Positions 1 to 9,275 of a DNA stretch of 64,000 nucleotides are shown here, piece by piece. How positions within the stretch are numbered: the first letter of the stretch is position 1; each line of letters begins with the position of its first letter. The position numbers were made by a program, and so were the translations under genes. This stretch comes from Galaxea fascicularis (Eukaryota > Cnidaria > Anthozoa > Scleractinia > Euphylliidae): NCBI GenBank assembly GCA_948470475.1, contig OX419346.1, positions 13,103,843-13,167,842 of the forward strand, written 5' to 3'. Under the pieces are notes generated by a model. That model did not search any database, was not told the DNA's origin, and worked only from the letters and a program-made list of their open reading frames with translations.

Positions 1-381
1 GTGACGTTAAACTTTCGCTTGTGACGTGAAATAATTGGAGACAAGAGCATAGGAGGTTAGAGGGAAAGGCTTTTGCAGCCCTTCTAACGCCAAAAGCTGG
101 TTAATTTGATGCATTAGAAATCACCAGATCAGCAGCTACATATACAAGAAACCTTAGCCGTCTATGTAGTGCTTTTAAAAGTACCAATTGATCTCGTTCC
201 AAGTGGGGAAAAATTGACACAGAGTTGAAACTGAGGCGATATGGATCAGGCAAGTTTTTTTTTGGCTCCTTGTCTTTGCTTTACGCTAAAGCAGTTTACT
301 GTAAAACACTGGAACACCTCTTGCAACTTGAAATTGACGCCTAGGCTGCTATAAAGCACGAAATCTTGGCTTGAAGCCCTT
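1..381 (+). other. Partial spacer at the left edge
   Basis: This is the common spacer only, starting inside the paired TGACGT region. It carries the GACGTG and TTGGAG bases typical of a spacer downstream of an L or M block. It contains the hairpins, the T9 tract and the TATAAA (350-355) serving copy 1. No gene is seen. Confidence 0.9.
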
Positions 382-501
382 GTCTACGACCATACCACAA
401 GGGAAACACCGGTTCTCGTCCGATCACCGAAGTTAAGCTTTGTCGGGCGGGGTTAGTACTTGGATGATTGATCGCCTAGGAATACCTCGTGTTGTAGACT
501 T
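382..501 (+). rRNA. 5S rRNA, copy 1 (reference description)
   Basis: This is the 5S RNA of the large ribosomal subunit, made by RNA polymerase III from an internal promoter. It aligns base for base with the remembered vertebrate gene. Helix I is GTCTAC at nt 1-6 with GTAGAC at nt 113-118. Relative to vertebrates, paired changes keep the helices: A18-U60 and A19-U59 (helix II), G30-C47 and U32-A45 (III), A86-U91 (IV) and G68-C107 (V). The internal control region is recognisable: box A near nt 49-63 (AAGTTAAGC core), the intermediate element near 66-71, and box C near 79-96 (TTGGATGATTGATCGCC). The exact 3' end is uncertain by one or two Us. Base -20 is A. An L spacer with a 7-bp insertion follows; next gene at +723. 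Confidence 0.97.
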
Positions 502-1104
502 TTTACCGAATCAGTTTTGCCCTTTGTTTTTCCAGGTCGTTGCCCGCTCGCTCAGTTTCACACTCTTAAAAACATGATGAACAGCTATGCAAAGGCGAAT
601 TGCCAAGACCAACCAAGGTTGGTAAGTTTTACTGCCGTATTTACGGCATCTTGTGTTGAGTTGAATTTTTTCCCCTTTTGGAGGCTTTAGCGCGTGCAAA
701 GTTGCCAATTTGGAACGTGACGTTAAACGTTCGCTTGTGACGTGAAATAATTGTAGACAAGAGCATAGGAGGTTAGAGGGAAAGGCTTTTGCAGCCCTTC
801 TAACGCCAAAAGCTGGTTAATTTGATGCATTAGAAATCACCAGATCAGCAGCTACATATACAAGAAACCTTAGCCGTCTATGTAGTGCTTTTAAAAGTAC
901 CAATTGATCTCGTTCCAAGTGGGGAAAAATTGACACAGAGTTGAAACTGAGGCGATATGGATCAGGCAAGTTTTTTTTTGGCTCCTTGTCTTTGCTTTAC
1001 GCTAAAGCAGTTTACTGTAAAACACTGGAACACCTCTTGCAAGGGGGAACTTGAAATTGACGCCTAGGCTGCTATAAAGCACGAAATCTTGGCTTGAAGC
1101 CCTT

Positions 1105-1224
1105 GTCTACGACCATACCACAAGGGAAACACCGGTTCTCGTCCGATCACCGAAGTTAAGCTTTGTCGGGCGGGGTTAGTACTTGGATGATTGATCGCCT
1201 AGGAATACCTCGTGTTGTAGACTT
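1105..1224 (+). rRNA. 5S rRNA, copy 2
   Basis: Base -20 is A. An L spacer follows (+716); its block carries TTGGCCG in place of TTGCCCG and a private C-to-T near 1282. Confidence 0.96.
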
Positions 1225-1820
1225 TTTACCGAATCAGTTTTGCCCTTTGTTTTTCCAGGTCGTTGGCCGCTCGCTCAGTTTTACACTCTTAAAAACATGA
1301 TGAACAGCTATGCAAAGGCGAATTGCCAAGACCAACCAAGGTTGGTAAGTTTTACTGCCGTATTTACGGCATCTTGTGTTGAGTTGAATTTTTTCCCCTT
1401 TTGGAGGCTTTAGCGCGTGCAAAGTTGCCAATTTGGAACGTGACGTTAAACTTTCGCTTGTGACGTGAAATAATTGGAGACAAGAGCATAGGAGGTTAGA
1501 GGGAAAGGCTTTTGCAGCCCTTCTAACGCCAAAAGCTGGTTAATTTGATGCATTAGAAATCACCAGATCAGCAGCTACATATACAAGAAACCTTAGCCGT
1601 CTATGTAGTGCTTTTAAAAGTACCAATTGATCTCGTTCCAAGTGGGGAAAAATTGACACAGAGTTGAAACTGAGGCGATATGGATCAGGCAAGTTTTTTT
1701 TTGGCTCCTTGTCTTTGCTTTACGCTAAAGCAGTTTACTGTAAAACACTGGAACACCTCTTGCAACTTGAAATTGACGCCTAGGCTGCTATAAAGCACGA
1801 CATCTTGGCTTGAAGCCCTT

Positions 1821-1940
1821 GTCTACGACCATACCACAAGGGAAACACCGGTTCTCGTCCGATCACCGAAGTTAAGCTTTGTCGGGCGGGGTTAGTACTT
1901 GGATGATTGATCGCCTAGGAATACCTCGTGTTGTAGACTT
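1821..1940 (+). rRNA. 5S rRNA, copy 3
   Basis: Base -20 is C. The first S spacer of the window follows (+531). Confidence 0.96.
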
Positions 1941-2351
1941 TTTACCGAATCAGTTTTGCCAATTTGGAACGTGACGTTAAACTTTCGCTTGTGACATGAA
2001 ATAATTGTAGACAAGAGCATAGGAGGTTAGAGGGAAAGGCTTTTGCAGCCCTTCTAACGCCAAAAGCTGGTTAATTTGATGCATTAGAAATCACCAGATC
2101 AGCAGCTACATATACAAGAAACCTTAGCCGTCTATGTAGTGCTTTTAAAAGTACCAATTGATCTCGTTCCAAGTGGGGAAAAATTGACACAGAGTTGAAA
2201 CTGAGGCGATATGGATCAGGCAAGTTTTTTTTTGGCTCCTTGTCTTTGCTTTACGCTAAAGCAGTTTACTGTAAAACACTGGAACACCTCTTGCAACTTG
2301 AAATTGACGCCTAGGCTGCTATAAAGCACGAAATCTTGGCTTGAAGCCCTT

Positions 2352-2471
2352 GTCTACGACCATACCACAAGGGAAACACCGGTTCTCGTCCGATCACCGA
2401 AGTTAAGCTTTGTCGGGCGGGGTTAGTACTTGGATGATTGATCGCCTAGGAATACCTCGTGTTGTAGACTT
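2352..2471 (+). rRNA. 5S rRNA, copy 4
   Basis: Base -20 is A. An L spacer with the 7-bp GGGGGAA insertion follows (+723). Confidence 0.96.
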
Positions 2472-3074
2472 TTTACCGAATCAGTTTTGCCCTTTGTTTT
2501 TCCAGGTCGTTGCCCGCTCGCTCAGTTTCACACTCTTAAAAACATGATGAACAGCTATGCAAAGGCGAATTGCCAAGACCAACCAAGGTTGGTAAGTTTT
2601 ACTGCCGTATTTACGGCATCTTGTGTTGAGTTGAATTTTTTCCCCTTTTGGAGGCTTTAGCGCGTGCAAAGTTGCCAATTTGGAACGTGACGTTAAACTT
2701 TCGCTTGTGACGTGAAATAATTGGAGACAAGAGCATAGGAGGTTAGAGGGAAAGGCTTTTGCAGCCCTTCTAACGCCAAAAGCTGGTTAATTTGATGCAT
2801 TAGAAATCACCAGATCAGCAGCTACATATACAAGAAACCTTAGCCGTCTATGTAGTGCTTTTAAAAGTACCAATTGATCTCGTTCCAAGTGGGGAAAAAT
2901 TGACACAGAGTTGAAACTGAGGCGATATGGATCAGGCAAGTTTTTTTTTGGCTCCTTGTCTTTGCTTTACGCTAAAGCAGTTTACTGTAAAACACTGGAA
3001 CACCTCTTGCAAGGGGGAACTTGAAATTGACGCCTAGGCTGCTATAAAGCACGAAATCTTGGCTTGAAGCCCTT

Positions 3075-3194
3075 GTCTACGACCATACCACAAGGGAAAC
3101 ACCGGTTCTCGTCCGATCACCGAAGTTAAGCTTTGTCGGGCGGGGTTAGTACTTGGATGATTGATCGCCTAGGAATACCTCGTGTTGTAGACTT
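3075..3194 (+). rRNA. 5S rRNA, copy 5
   Basis: Base -20 is A. L spacer follows (+716), first of three consecutive blocks with AAAGGCAAATT instead of AAAGGCGAATT. Confidence 0.96.
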
Positions 3195-3790
3195 TTTACC
3201 GAATCAGTTTTGCCCTTTGTTTTTCCAGGTCGTTGCCCGCTCGCTCAGTTTCACACTCTTAAAAACATGATGAACAGCTATGCAAAGGCAAATTGCCAAG
3301 ACCAACCAAGGTTGGTAAGTTTTACTGCCGTATTTACGGCATCTTGTGTTGAGTTGAATTTTTTCCCCTTTTGGAGGCTTTAGCGCGTGCAAAGTTGCCA
3401 ATTTGGAACGTGACGTTAAACGTTCGCTTGTGACGTGAAATAATTGGAGACAAGAGCATAGGAGGTTAGAGGGAAAGGCTTTTGCAGCCCTTCTAACGCC
3501 AAAAGCTGGTTAATTTGATGCATTAGAAATCACCAGATCAGCAGCTACATATACAAGAAACCTTAGCCGTCTATGTAGTGCTTTTAAAAGTACCAATTGA
3601 TCTCGTTCCAAGTGGGGAAAAATTGACACAGAGTTGAAACTGAGGCGATATGGATCAGGCAAGTTTTTTTTTGGCTCCTTGTCTTTGCTTTACGCTAAAG
3701 CAGTTTACTGTAAAACACTGGAACACCTCTTGCAACTTGAAATTGACGCCTAGGCTGCTATAAAGCACGAAATCTTGGCTTGAAGCCCTT

Positions 3791-3910
3791 GTCTACGACC
3801 ATACCACAAGGGAAACACCGGTTCTCGTCCGATCACCGAAGTTAAGCTTTGTCGGGCGGGGTTAGTACTTGGATGATTGATCGCCTAGGAATACCTCGTG
3901 TTGTAGACTT
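3791..3910 (+). rRNA. 5S rRNA, copy 6
   Basis: Base -20 is A. L spacer follows (+716). The U run of its block is broken by a G (GAATGTTTTCC). Confidence 0.96.
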
Positions 3911-4506
3911 TTTACCGAATCAGTTTTGCCCTTTGTTTTTCCAGGTCGTTGCCCGCTCGCTCAGTTTCACACTCTTAAAAACATGATGAACAGCTATGCA
4001 AAGGCAAATTGCCAAGACCAACCAAGGTTGGTAAGTTTTACTGCCGTATTTACGGCATCTTGTGTTGAGTTGAATGTTTTCCCCTTTTGGAGGCTTTAGC
4101 GCGTGCAAAGTTGCCAATTTGGAACGTGACGTTAAACGTTCGCTTGTGAAGTGAAATAATTGGAGACAAGAGCATAGGAGGTTAGAGGGAAAGGCTTTTG
4201 CAGCCCTTCTAACGCCAAAAGCTGGTTAATTTGATGCATTAGAAATCACCAGATCAGCAGCTACATATACAAGAAACCTTAGCCGTCTATGTAGTGCTTT
4301 TAAAAGTACCAATTGATCTCGTTCCAAGTGGGGAAAAATTGACACAGAGTTGAAACTGAGGCGATATGGATCAGGCAAGTTTTTTTTTGGCTCCTTGTCT
4401 TTGCTTTACGCTAAAGCAGTTTACTGTAAAACACTGGAACACCTCTTGCAACTTGAAATTGACGCCTAGGCTGCTATAAAGCACGAAATCTTGGCTTGAA
4501 GCCCTT

Positions 4507-4626
4507 GTCTACGACCATACCACAAGGGAAACACCGGTTCTCGTCCGATCACCGAAGTTAAGCTTTGTCGGGCGGGGTTAGTACTTGGATGATTGATCGC
4601 CTAGGAATACCTCGTGTTGTAGACTT
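4507..4626 (+). rRNA. 5S rRNA, copy 7
   Basis: Base -20 is A. L spacer follows (+716) with TTTTCGAGG for TTTTGGAGG. Confidence 0.96.
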
Positions 4627-5222
4627 TTTACCGAATCAGTTTTGCCCTTTGTTTTTCCAGGTCGTTGCCCGCTCGCTCAGTTTCACACTCTTAAAAACAT
4701 GATGAACAGCTATGCAAAGGCAAATTGCCAAGACCAACCAAGGTTGGTAAGTTTTACTGCCGTATTTACGGCATCTTGTGTTGAGTTGAATTTTTTCCCC
4801 TTTTCGAGGCTTTAGCGCGTGCAAAGTTGCCAATTTGGAACGTGACGTTAAACGTTCGCTTGTGACGTGAAATAATTGGAGACAAGAGCATAGAAGGTTA
4901 GAGGGAAAGGCTTTTGCAGCCCTTCTAACGCCAAAAGCTGGTTAATTTGATGCATTAGAAATCACCAGATCAGCAGCTACATATACAAGAAACCTTAGCC
5001 GTCTATGTAGTGCTTTTAAAAGTACCAATTGATCTCGTTCCAAGTGGGGAAAAATTGACACAGAGTTGAAACTGAGGCGATATGGATCAGGCAAGTTTTT
5101 TTTTGGCTCCTTGTCTTTGCTTTACGCTAAAGCAGTTTACTGTAAAACACTGGAACACCTCTTGCAACTTGAAATTGACGCCTAGGCTGCTATAAAGCAC
5201 GACATCTTGGCTTGAAGCCCTT

Positions 5223-5342
5223 GTCTACGACCATACCACAAGGGAAACACCGGTTCTCGTCCGATCACCGAAGTTAAGCTTTGTCGGGCGGGGTTAGTAC
5301 TTGGATGATTGATCGCCTAGGAATACCTCGTGTTGTAGACTT
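5223..5342 (+). rRNA. 5S rRNA, copy 8 (heads the reference L unit)
   Basis: Base -20 is C. The following L spacer (+716) has no odd indels and is used below to locate spacer elements. Confidence 0.96.
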
Positions 5343-5345
5343 TTT
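5341..5345 (+). terminator. 5S Pol III terminator (T5), reference unit
   Basis: TTTTT follows helix I directly. The T run is present after every copy; copy 101 has only four Ts before a C. Runs of four or more Ts are the usual RNA polymerase III stop. Confidence 0.9.
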
Positions 5346-5362
5346 ACCGAATCAGTTTTGCC

Positions 5363-5547
5363 CTTTGTTTTTCCAGGTCGTTGCCCGCTCGCTCAGTTTC
5401 ACACTCTTAAAAACATGATGAACAGCTATGCAAAGGCGAATTGCCAAGACCAACCAAGGTTGGTAAGTTTTACTGCCGTATTTACGGCATCTTGTGTTGA
5501 GTTGAATTTTTTCCCCTTTTGGAGGCTTTAGCGCGTGCAAAGTTGCC
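5363..5547 (+). repeat. 185-bp L block, reference copy
   Basis: Present in 41 spacers, present with a 13-bp deletion in 13, and absent from S spacers. It begins CTTTG and ends CAAAGTTGCC, with TTGCC also just before it, so the S junction holds a single TTGCC. In order it holds: a pyrimidine tract ending CAG (5361-5376), an 86-nt stretch (5377-5462) open in one frame, GTAAGT (5463-5468), the hairpin CCAAC-CAAG-GTTGG (5450-5463), the hairpin GCCGT-ATTT-ACGGC (5475-5488), a T6 run (5507-5512), and a 3' hairpin around the loop GCGT (5524-5544). Its origin is unresolved: exon fragment, spliced-leader-like gene, small insertion, or ancestral spacer later lost from S. Confidence 0.85.
5450..5488 (+). 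other. Donor-like site between two small hairpins, reference L block
   Basis: CCAACCAAGGTTGG (5450-5463) is followed by GTAAGT (5463-5468) and then GCCGTATTTACGGC (5475-5488). The donor-like GTAAGT starts on the last base of the first hairpin. The second hairpin loses its left arm in M blocks. The pairing is certain as sequence; function is not shown. Confidence 0.5.
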
Positions 5548-5558
5548 AATTTGGAACG

Positions 5559-5584
5559 TGACGTTAAACTTTCGCTTGTGACGT
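5559..5584 (+). promoter_or_regulatory. Paired TGACGT motifs, reference unit
   Basis: TGACGTTA (5559-5566) and TGACGTGA (5579-5586) start 20 bp apart. The first lies in the odd palindrome AACGT-G-ACGTT. In S-type spacers the second reads TGACATGA. They resemble CRE/ATF half sites, but binding here is speculation. Confidence 0.35.
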
Positions 5585-5612
5585 GAAATAATTGGAGACA
5601 AGAGCATAGGAG

Positions 5613-5645
5613 GTTAGAGGGAAAGGCTTTTGCAGCCCTTCTAAC
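5613..5645 (+). other. Spacer inverted repeat 1, reference unit
   Basis: GTTAGAGGG (5613-5621) pairs with CCCTTCTAAC (5636-5645): nine base pairs with one bulged T and a 14-nt loop. Present in all units by eye. Confidence 0.6.
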
Positions 5646-5687
5646 GCCAAAAGCTGGTTAATTTGATGCATTAGAAATCACCAGATC

Positions 5688-5738
5688 AGCAGCTACATAT
5701 ACAAGAAACCTTAGCCGTCTATGTAGTGCTTTTAAAAG
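5688..5738 (+). other. Spacer inverted repeat 2 and adjoining palindrome, reference unit
   Basis: AGCA-g-CTACATA (5688-5699) pairs with TATGTAGTGCT (5720-5730): eleven pairs with one bulged G and a 20-nt loop. The palindrome CTTTTAAAAG (5729-5738) overlaps its right end. Some copies carry CTTTTGAAAG with a linked C-to-G three bases on. Confidence 0.6.
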
Positions 5739-5811
5739 TACCAATTGATCTCGTTCCAAGTGGGGAAAAATTGACACAGAGTTGAAACTGAGGCGATATG
5801 GATCAGGCAAG

Positions 5812-5820
5812 TTTTTTTTT
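5812..5820 (+). repeat. Spacer T9 tract, reference unit
   Basis: The majority length is nine Ts. It is eight in the units leading into copies 30, 44, 48, 51, 70, 96 and 101, and ten in those leading into 55 and 94. It is interrupted by G in a few and by A in one. It could act as a fail-safe Pol III terminator, but it lies about 470 bp after the gene in L units. Confidence 0.7.
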
Positions 5821-5833
5821 GGCTCCTTGTCTT

Positions 5834-5850
5834 TGCTTTACGCTAAAGCA
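5834..5850 (+). other. Spacer inverted repeat 3, reference unit
   Basis: TGCTTTA-CGC-TAAAGCA is a perfect seven-pair hairpin with a three-base loop, shortly after the T9 tract. I noticed no copy in which it is broken. Confidence 0.6.
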
Positions 5851-5906
5851 GTTTACTGTAAAACACTGGAACACCTCTTGCAACTTGAAATTGACGCCTA
5901 GGCTGC

Positions 5907-5912
5907 TATAAA
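5907..5912 (+). promoter_or_regulatory. TATA-like element at -32 of copy 9 (reference)
   Basis: TATAAA lies at -32 to -27 relative to the 5S start. It looks unchanged upstream of all 101 genes although flanking bases vary (CTACTATAAA, CTTCTATAAA and TAGGTGCTATAAA occur). Upstream TATA-like boxes near -30 are known to assist 5S transcription in several eukaryotes. The short palindrome GGCTTGAAGCC follows at -14 to -4. Confidence 0.65.
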
Positions 5913-5938
5913 GCACGACATCTTGGCTTGAAGCCCTT

Positions 5939-6058
5939 GTCTACGACCATACCACAAGGGAAACACCGGTTCTCGTCCGATCACCGAAGTTAAGCTTTGT
6001 CGGGCGGGGTTAGTACTTGGATGATTGATCGCCTAGGAATACCTCGTGTTGTAGACTT
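5939..6058 (+). rRNA. 5S rRNA, copy 9
   Basis: Base -20 is C. S spacer follows (+531) with the CTAATGCC and TTTTATGC variants also seen near 9.4, 11.2 and 55.7 kb. Confidence 0.96.
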
Positions 6059-6469
6059 TTTACCGAATCAGTTTTGCCAATTTGGAACGTGACGTTAAAC
6101 TTTCGCTTGTGACATGAAATAATTGTAGACAAGAGCATAGGAGGTTAGAGGGAAAGGCTTTTGCAGCCCTTCTAATGCCAAAAGCTGGTTAATTTTATGC
6201 ATTAGAAATCACCAGATCAGCAGCTACATATACAAGAAACCTTAGCCGTCTATGTAGTGCTTTTAAAAGTACCAATTGATCTCGTTCCAAGTGGGGAAAA
6301 ATTGACACAGAGTTGAAACTGAGGCGATATGGATCAGGCAAGTTTTTTTTTGGCTCCTTGTCTTTGCTTTACGCTAAAGCAGTTTACTGTAAAACACTGG
6401 AACACCTCTTGCAACTTGAAATTGACGCCTAGGCTGCTATAAAGCACGAAATCTTGGCTTGAAGCCCTT
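6059..6469 (+). other. S spacer, reference copy
   Basis: The terminator flank runs through TTTTGCC straight into AATTTGGAACG with no L block. The linked bases TGACATG and TTGTAG mark the S-type downstream haplotype. Otherwise it has the same inverted repeats, T9 and TATAAA as the L spacer. No gene is seen. Confidence 0.9.
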
Positions 6470-6589
6470 GTCTACGACCATACCACAAGGGAAACACCGG
6501 TTCTCGTCCGATCACCGAAGTTAAGCTTTGTCGGGCGGGGTTAGTACTTGGATGATTGATCGCCTAGGAATACCTCGTGTTGTAGACTT
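6470..6589 (+). rRNA. 5S rRNA, copy 10
   Basis: Base -20 is A. L spacer with the 7-bp insertion follows (+723). Confidence 0.96.
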
Positions 6590-7192
6590 TTTACCGAATC
6601 AGTTTTGCCCTTTGTTTTTCCAGGTCGTTGGCCGCTCGCTCAGTTTCACACTCTTAAAAACATGATGAACAGCTATGCAAAGGCGAATTGCCAAGACCAA
6701 CCAAGGTTGGTAAGTTTTACTGCCGTATTTACGGCATCTTGTGTTGAGTTGAATTTTTTCCCCTTTTGGAGGCTTTAGCGCGTGCAAAGTTGCCAATTTG
6801 GAACGTGACGTTAAACTTTCGCTTGTGACGTGAAATAATTGGAGACAAGAGCATAGGAGGTTAGAGGGAAAGGCTTTTGCAGCCCTTCTAACGCCAAAAG
6901 CTGGTTAATTTGATGCATTAGAAATCACCAGATCAGCAGCTACATATACAAGAAACCTTAGCCGTCTATGTAGTGCTTTTAAAAGTACCAATTGATCTCG
7001 TTCCAAGTGGGGAAAAATTGACACAGAGTTGAAACTGAGGCGATATGGATCAGGCAAGTTTTTTTTTGGCTCCTTGTCTTTGCTTTACGCTAAAGCAGTT
7101 TACTGTAAAACACTGGAACACCTCTTGCAAGGGGGAACTTGAAATTGACGCCTAGGCTGCTATAAAGCACGACATCTTGGCTTGAAGCCCTT

Positions 7193-7312
7193 GTCTACGA
7201 CCATACCACAAGGGAAACACCGGTTCTCGTCCGATCACCGAAGTTAAGCTTTGTCGGGCGGGGTTAGTACTTGGATGATTGATCGCCTAGGAATACCTCG
7301 TGTTGTAGACTT
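7193..7312 (+). rRNA. 5S rRNA, copy 11
   Basis: Base -20 is C. L spacer follows (+716). Confidence 0.96.
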
Positions 7313-7908
7313 TTTACCGAATCAGTTTTGCCCTTTGTTTTTCCAGGTCGTTGCCCGCTCGCTCAGTTTCACACTCTTAAAAACATGATGAACAGCTATG
7401 CAAAGGCGAATTGCCAAGACCAACCAAGGTTGGTAAGTTTTACTGCCGTATTTACGGCATCTTGTGTTGAGTTGAATTTTTTCCCCTTTTGGAGGCTTTA
7501 GCGCGTGCAAAGTTGCCAATTTGGAACGTGACGTTAAACTTTCGCTTGTGACGTGAAATAATTGGAGACAAGAGCATAGGAGGTTAGAGGGAAAGGCTTT
7601 TGCAGCCCTTCTAACGCCAAAAGCTGGTTAATTTGATGCATTAGAAATCACCAGATCAGCAGCTACATATACAAGAAACCTTAGCCGTCTATGTAGTGCT
7701 TTTAAAAGTACCAATTGATCTCGTTCCAAGTGGGGAAAAATTGACACAGAGTTGAAACTGAGGCGATATGGATCAGGCAAGTTTTTTTTTGGCTCCTTGT
7801 CTTTGCTTTACGCTAAAGCAGTTTACTGTAAAACACTGGAACACCTCTTGCAACTTGAAATTGACGCCTAGGCTGCTATAAAGCACGAAATCTTGGCTTG
7901 AAGCCCTT

Positions 7909-8028
7909 GTCTACGACCATACCACAAGGGAAACACCGGTTCTCGTCCGATCACCGAAGTTAAGCTTTGTCGGGCGGGGTTAGTACTTGGATGATTGATC
8001 GCCTAGGAATACCTCGTGTTGTAGACTT
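7909..8028 (+). rRNA. 5S rRNA, copy 12
   Basis: Base -20 is A. S spacer follows (+531). Confidence 0.96.
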
Positions 8029-8439
8029 TTTACCGAATCAGTTTTGCCAATTTGGAACGTGACGTTAAACTTTCGCTTGTGACATGAAATAATTGTAGAC
8101 AAGAGCATAGGAGGTTAGAGGGAAAGGCTTTTGCAGCCCTTCTAACGCCAAAAGCTGGTTAATTTGATGCATTAGAAATCACCAGATCAGCAGCTACATA
8201 TACAAGAAACCTTAGCCGTCTATGTAGTGCTTTTAAAAGTACCAATTGATCTCGTTCCAAGTGGGGAAAAATTGACACAGAGTTGAAACTGAGGCGATAT
8301 GGATCAGGCAAGTTTTTTTTTGGCTCCTTGTCTTTGCTTTACGCTAAAGCAGTTTACTGTAAAACACTGGAACACCTCTTGCAACTTGAAATTGACGCCT
8401 AGGCTGCTATAAAGCACGAAATCTTGGCTTGAAGCCCTT

Positions 8440-8559
8440 GTCTACGACCATACCACAAGGGAAACACCGGTTCTCGTCCGATCACCGAAGTTAAGCTTTG
8501 TCGGGCGGGGTTAGTACTTGGATGATTGATCGCCTAGGAATACCTCGTGTTGTAGACTT
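8440..8559 (+). rRNA. 5S rRNA, copy 13
   Basis: Base -20 is A. L spacer follows (+716) with the private GCTGATTAATT variant at 8874. First gene of a duplicated 1778-bp block. Confidence 0.96.
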
Positions 8560-9155
8560 TTTACCGAATCAGTTTTGCCCTTTGTTTTTCCAGGTCGTTG
8601 CCCGCTCGCTCAGTTTCACACTCTTAAAAACATGATGAACAGCTATGCAAAGGCGAATTGCCAAGACCAACCAAGGTTGGTAAGTTTTACTGCCGTATTT
8701 ACGGCATCTTGTGTTGAGTTGAATTTTTTCCCCTTTTGGAGGCTTTAGCGCGTGCAAAGTTGCCAATTTGGAACGTGACGTTAAACTTTCGCTTGTGACG
8801 TGAAATAATTGGAGACAAGAGCATAGGAGGTTAGAGGGAAAGGCTTTTGCAGCCCTTCTAACGCCAAAAGCTGATTAATTTGATGCATTAGAAATCACCA
8901 GATCAGCAGCTACATATACAAGAAACCTTAGCCGTCTATGTAGTGCTTTTAAAAGTACCAATTGATCTCGTTCCAAGTGGGGAAAAATTGACACAGAGTT
9001 GAAACTGAGGCGATATGGATCAGGCAAGTTTTTTTTTGGCTCCTTGTCTTTGCTTTACGCTAAAGCAGTTTACTGTAAAACACTGGAACACCTCTTGCAA
9101 CTTGAAATTGACGCCTAGGCTGCTATAAAGCACGACATCTTGGCTTGAAGCCCTT

Positions 9156-9275
9156 GTCTACGACCATACCACAAGGGAAACACCGGTTCTCGTCCGATCA
9201 CCGAAGTTAAGCTTTGTCGGGCGGGGTTAGTACTTGGATGATTGATCGCCTAGGAATACCTCGTGTTGTAGACTT
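9156..9275 (+). rRNA. 5S rRNA, copy 14
   Basis: Base -20 is C. S spacer follows (+531) with CTAATGCC at 9393. Confidence 0.96.

Noticed and set aside
511..708. A 65-codon minus-strand open frame recurring in 41 L spacers
   Set aside because: It is the L block read backwards. Copy-to-copy substitutions are mostly amino-acid changing, the M deletion shifts it, S units lack it, and it has no recognisable domain.
5414..5420. ATGATGA as a C/D snoRNA box C in the L block
   Set aside because: No box D (CTGA) at a suitable distance and no closing terminal stem; a chance match is likely.
5458..5472. Minus-strand ACTTACC as the 5' end of a U1 snRNA gene
   Set aside because: Nothing beyond the ACTTACC core matches U1; it is better read as a + strand donor-like GGTAAGT.
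5687..5705. Similarity of CAGCTACATATAC to the 5' part of U6 snRNA
   Set aside because: Only about a dozen bases match. The U6 ACAGAGA box and 3' stem sequences are missing at the expected places.
5812..5836. Similarity of the T tract plus CCTTGTCTTTG to the U5 Sm site and 3' stem
   Set aside because: The U5 loop sequence GCCUUUUAC is absent upstream and the match is short.
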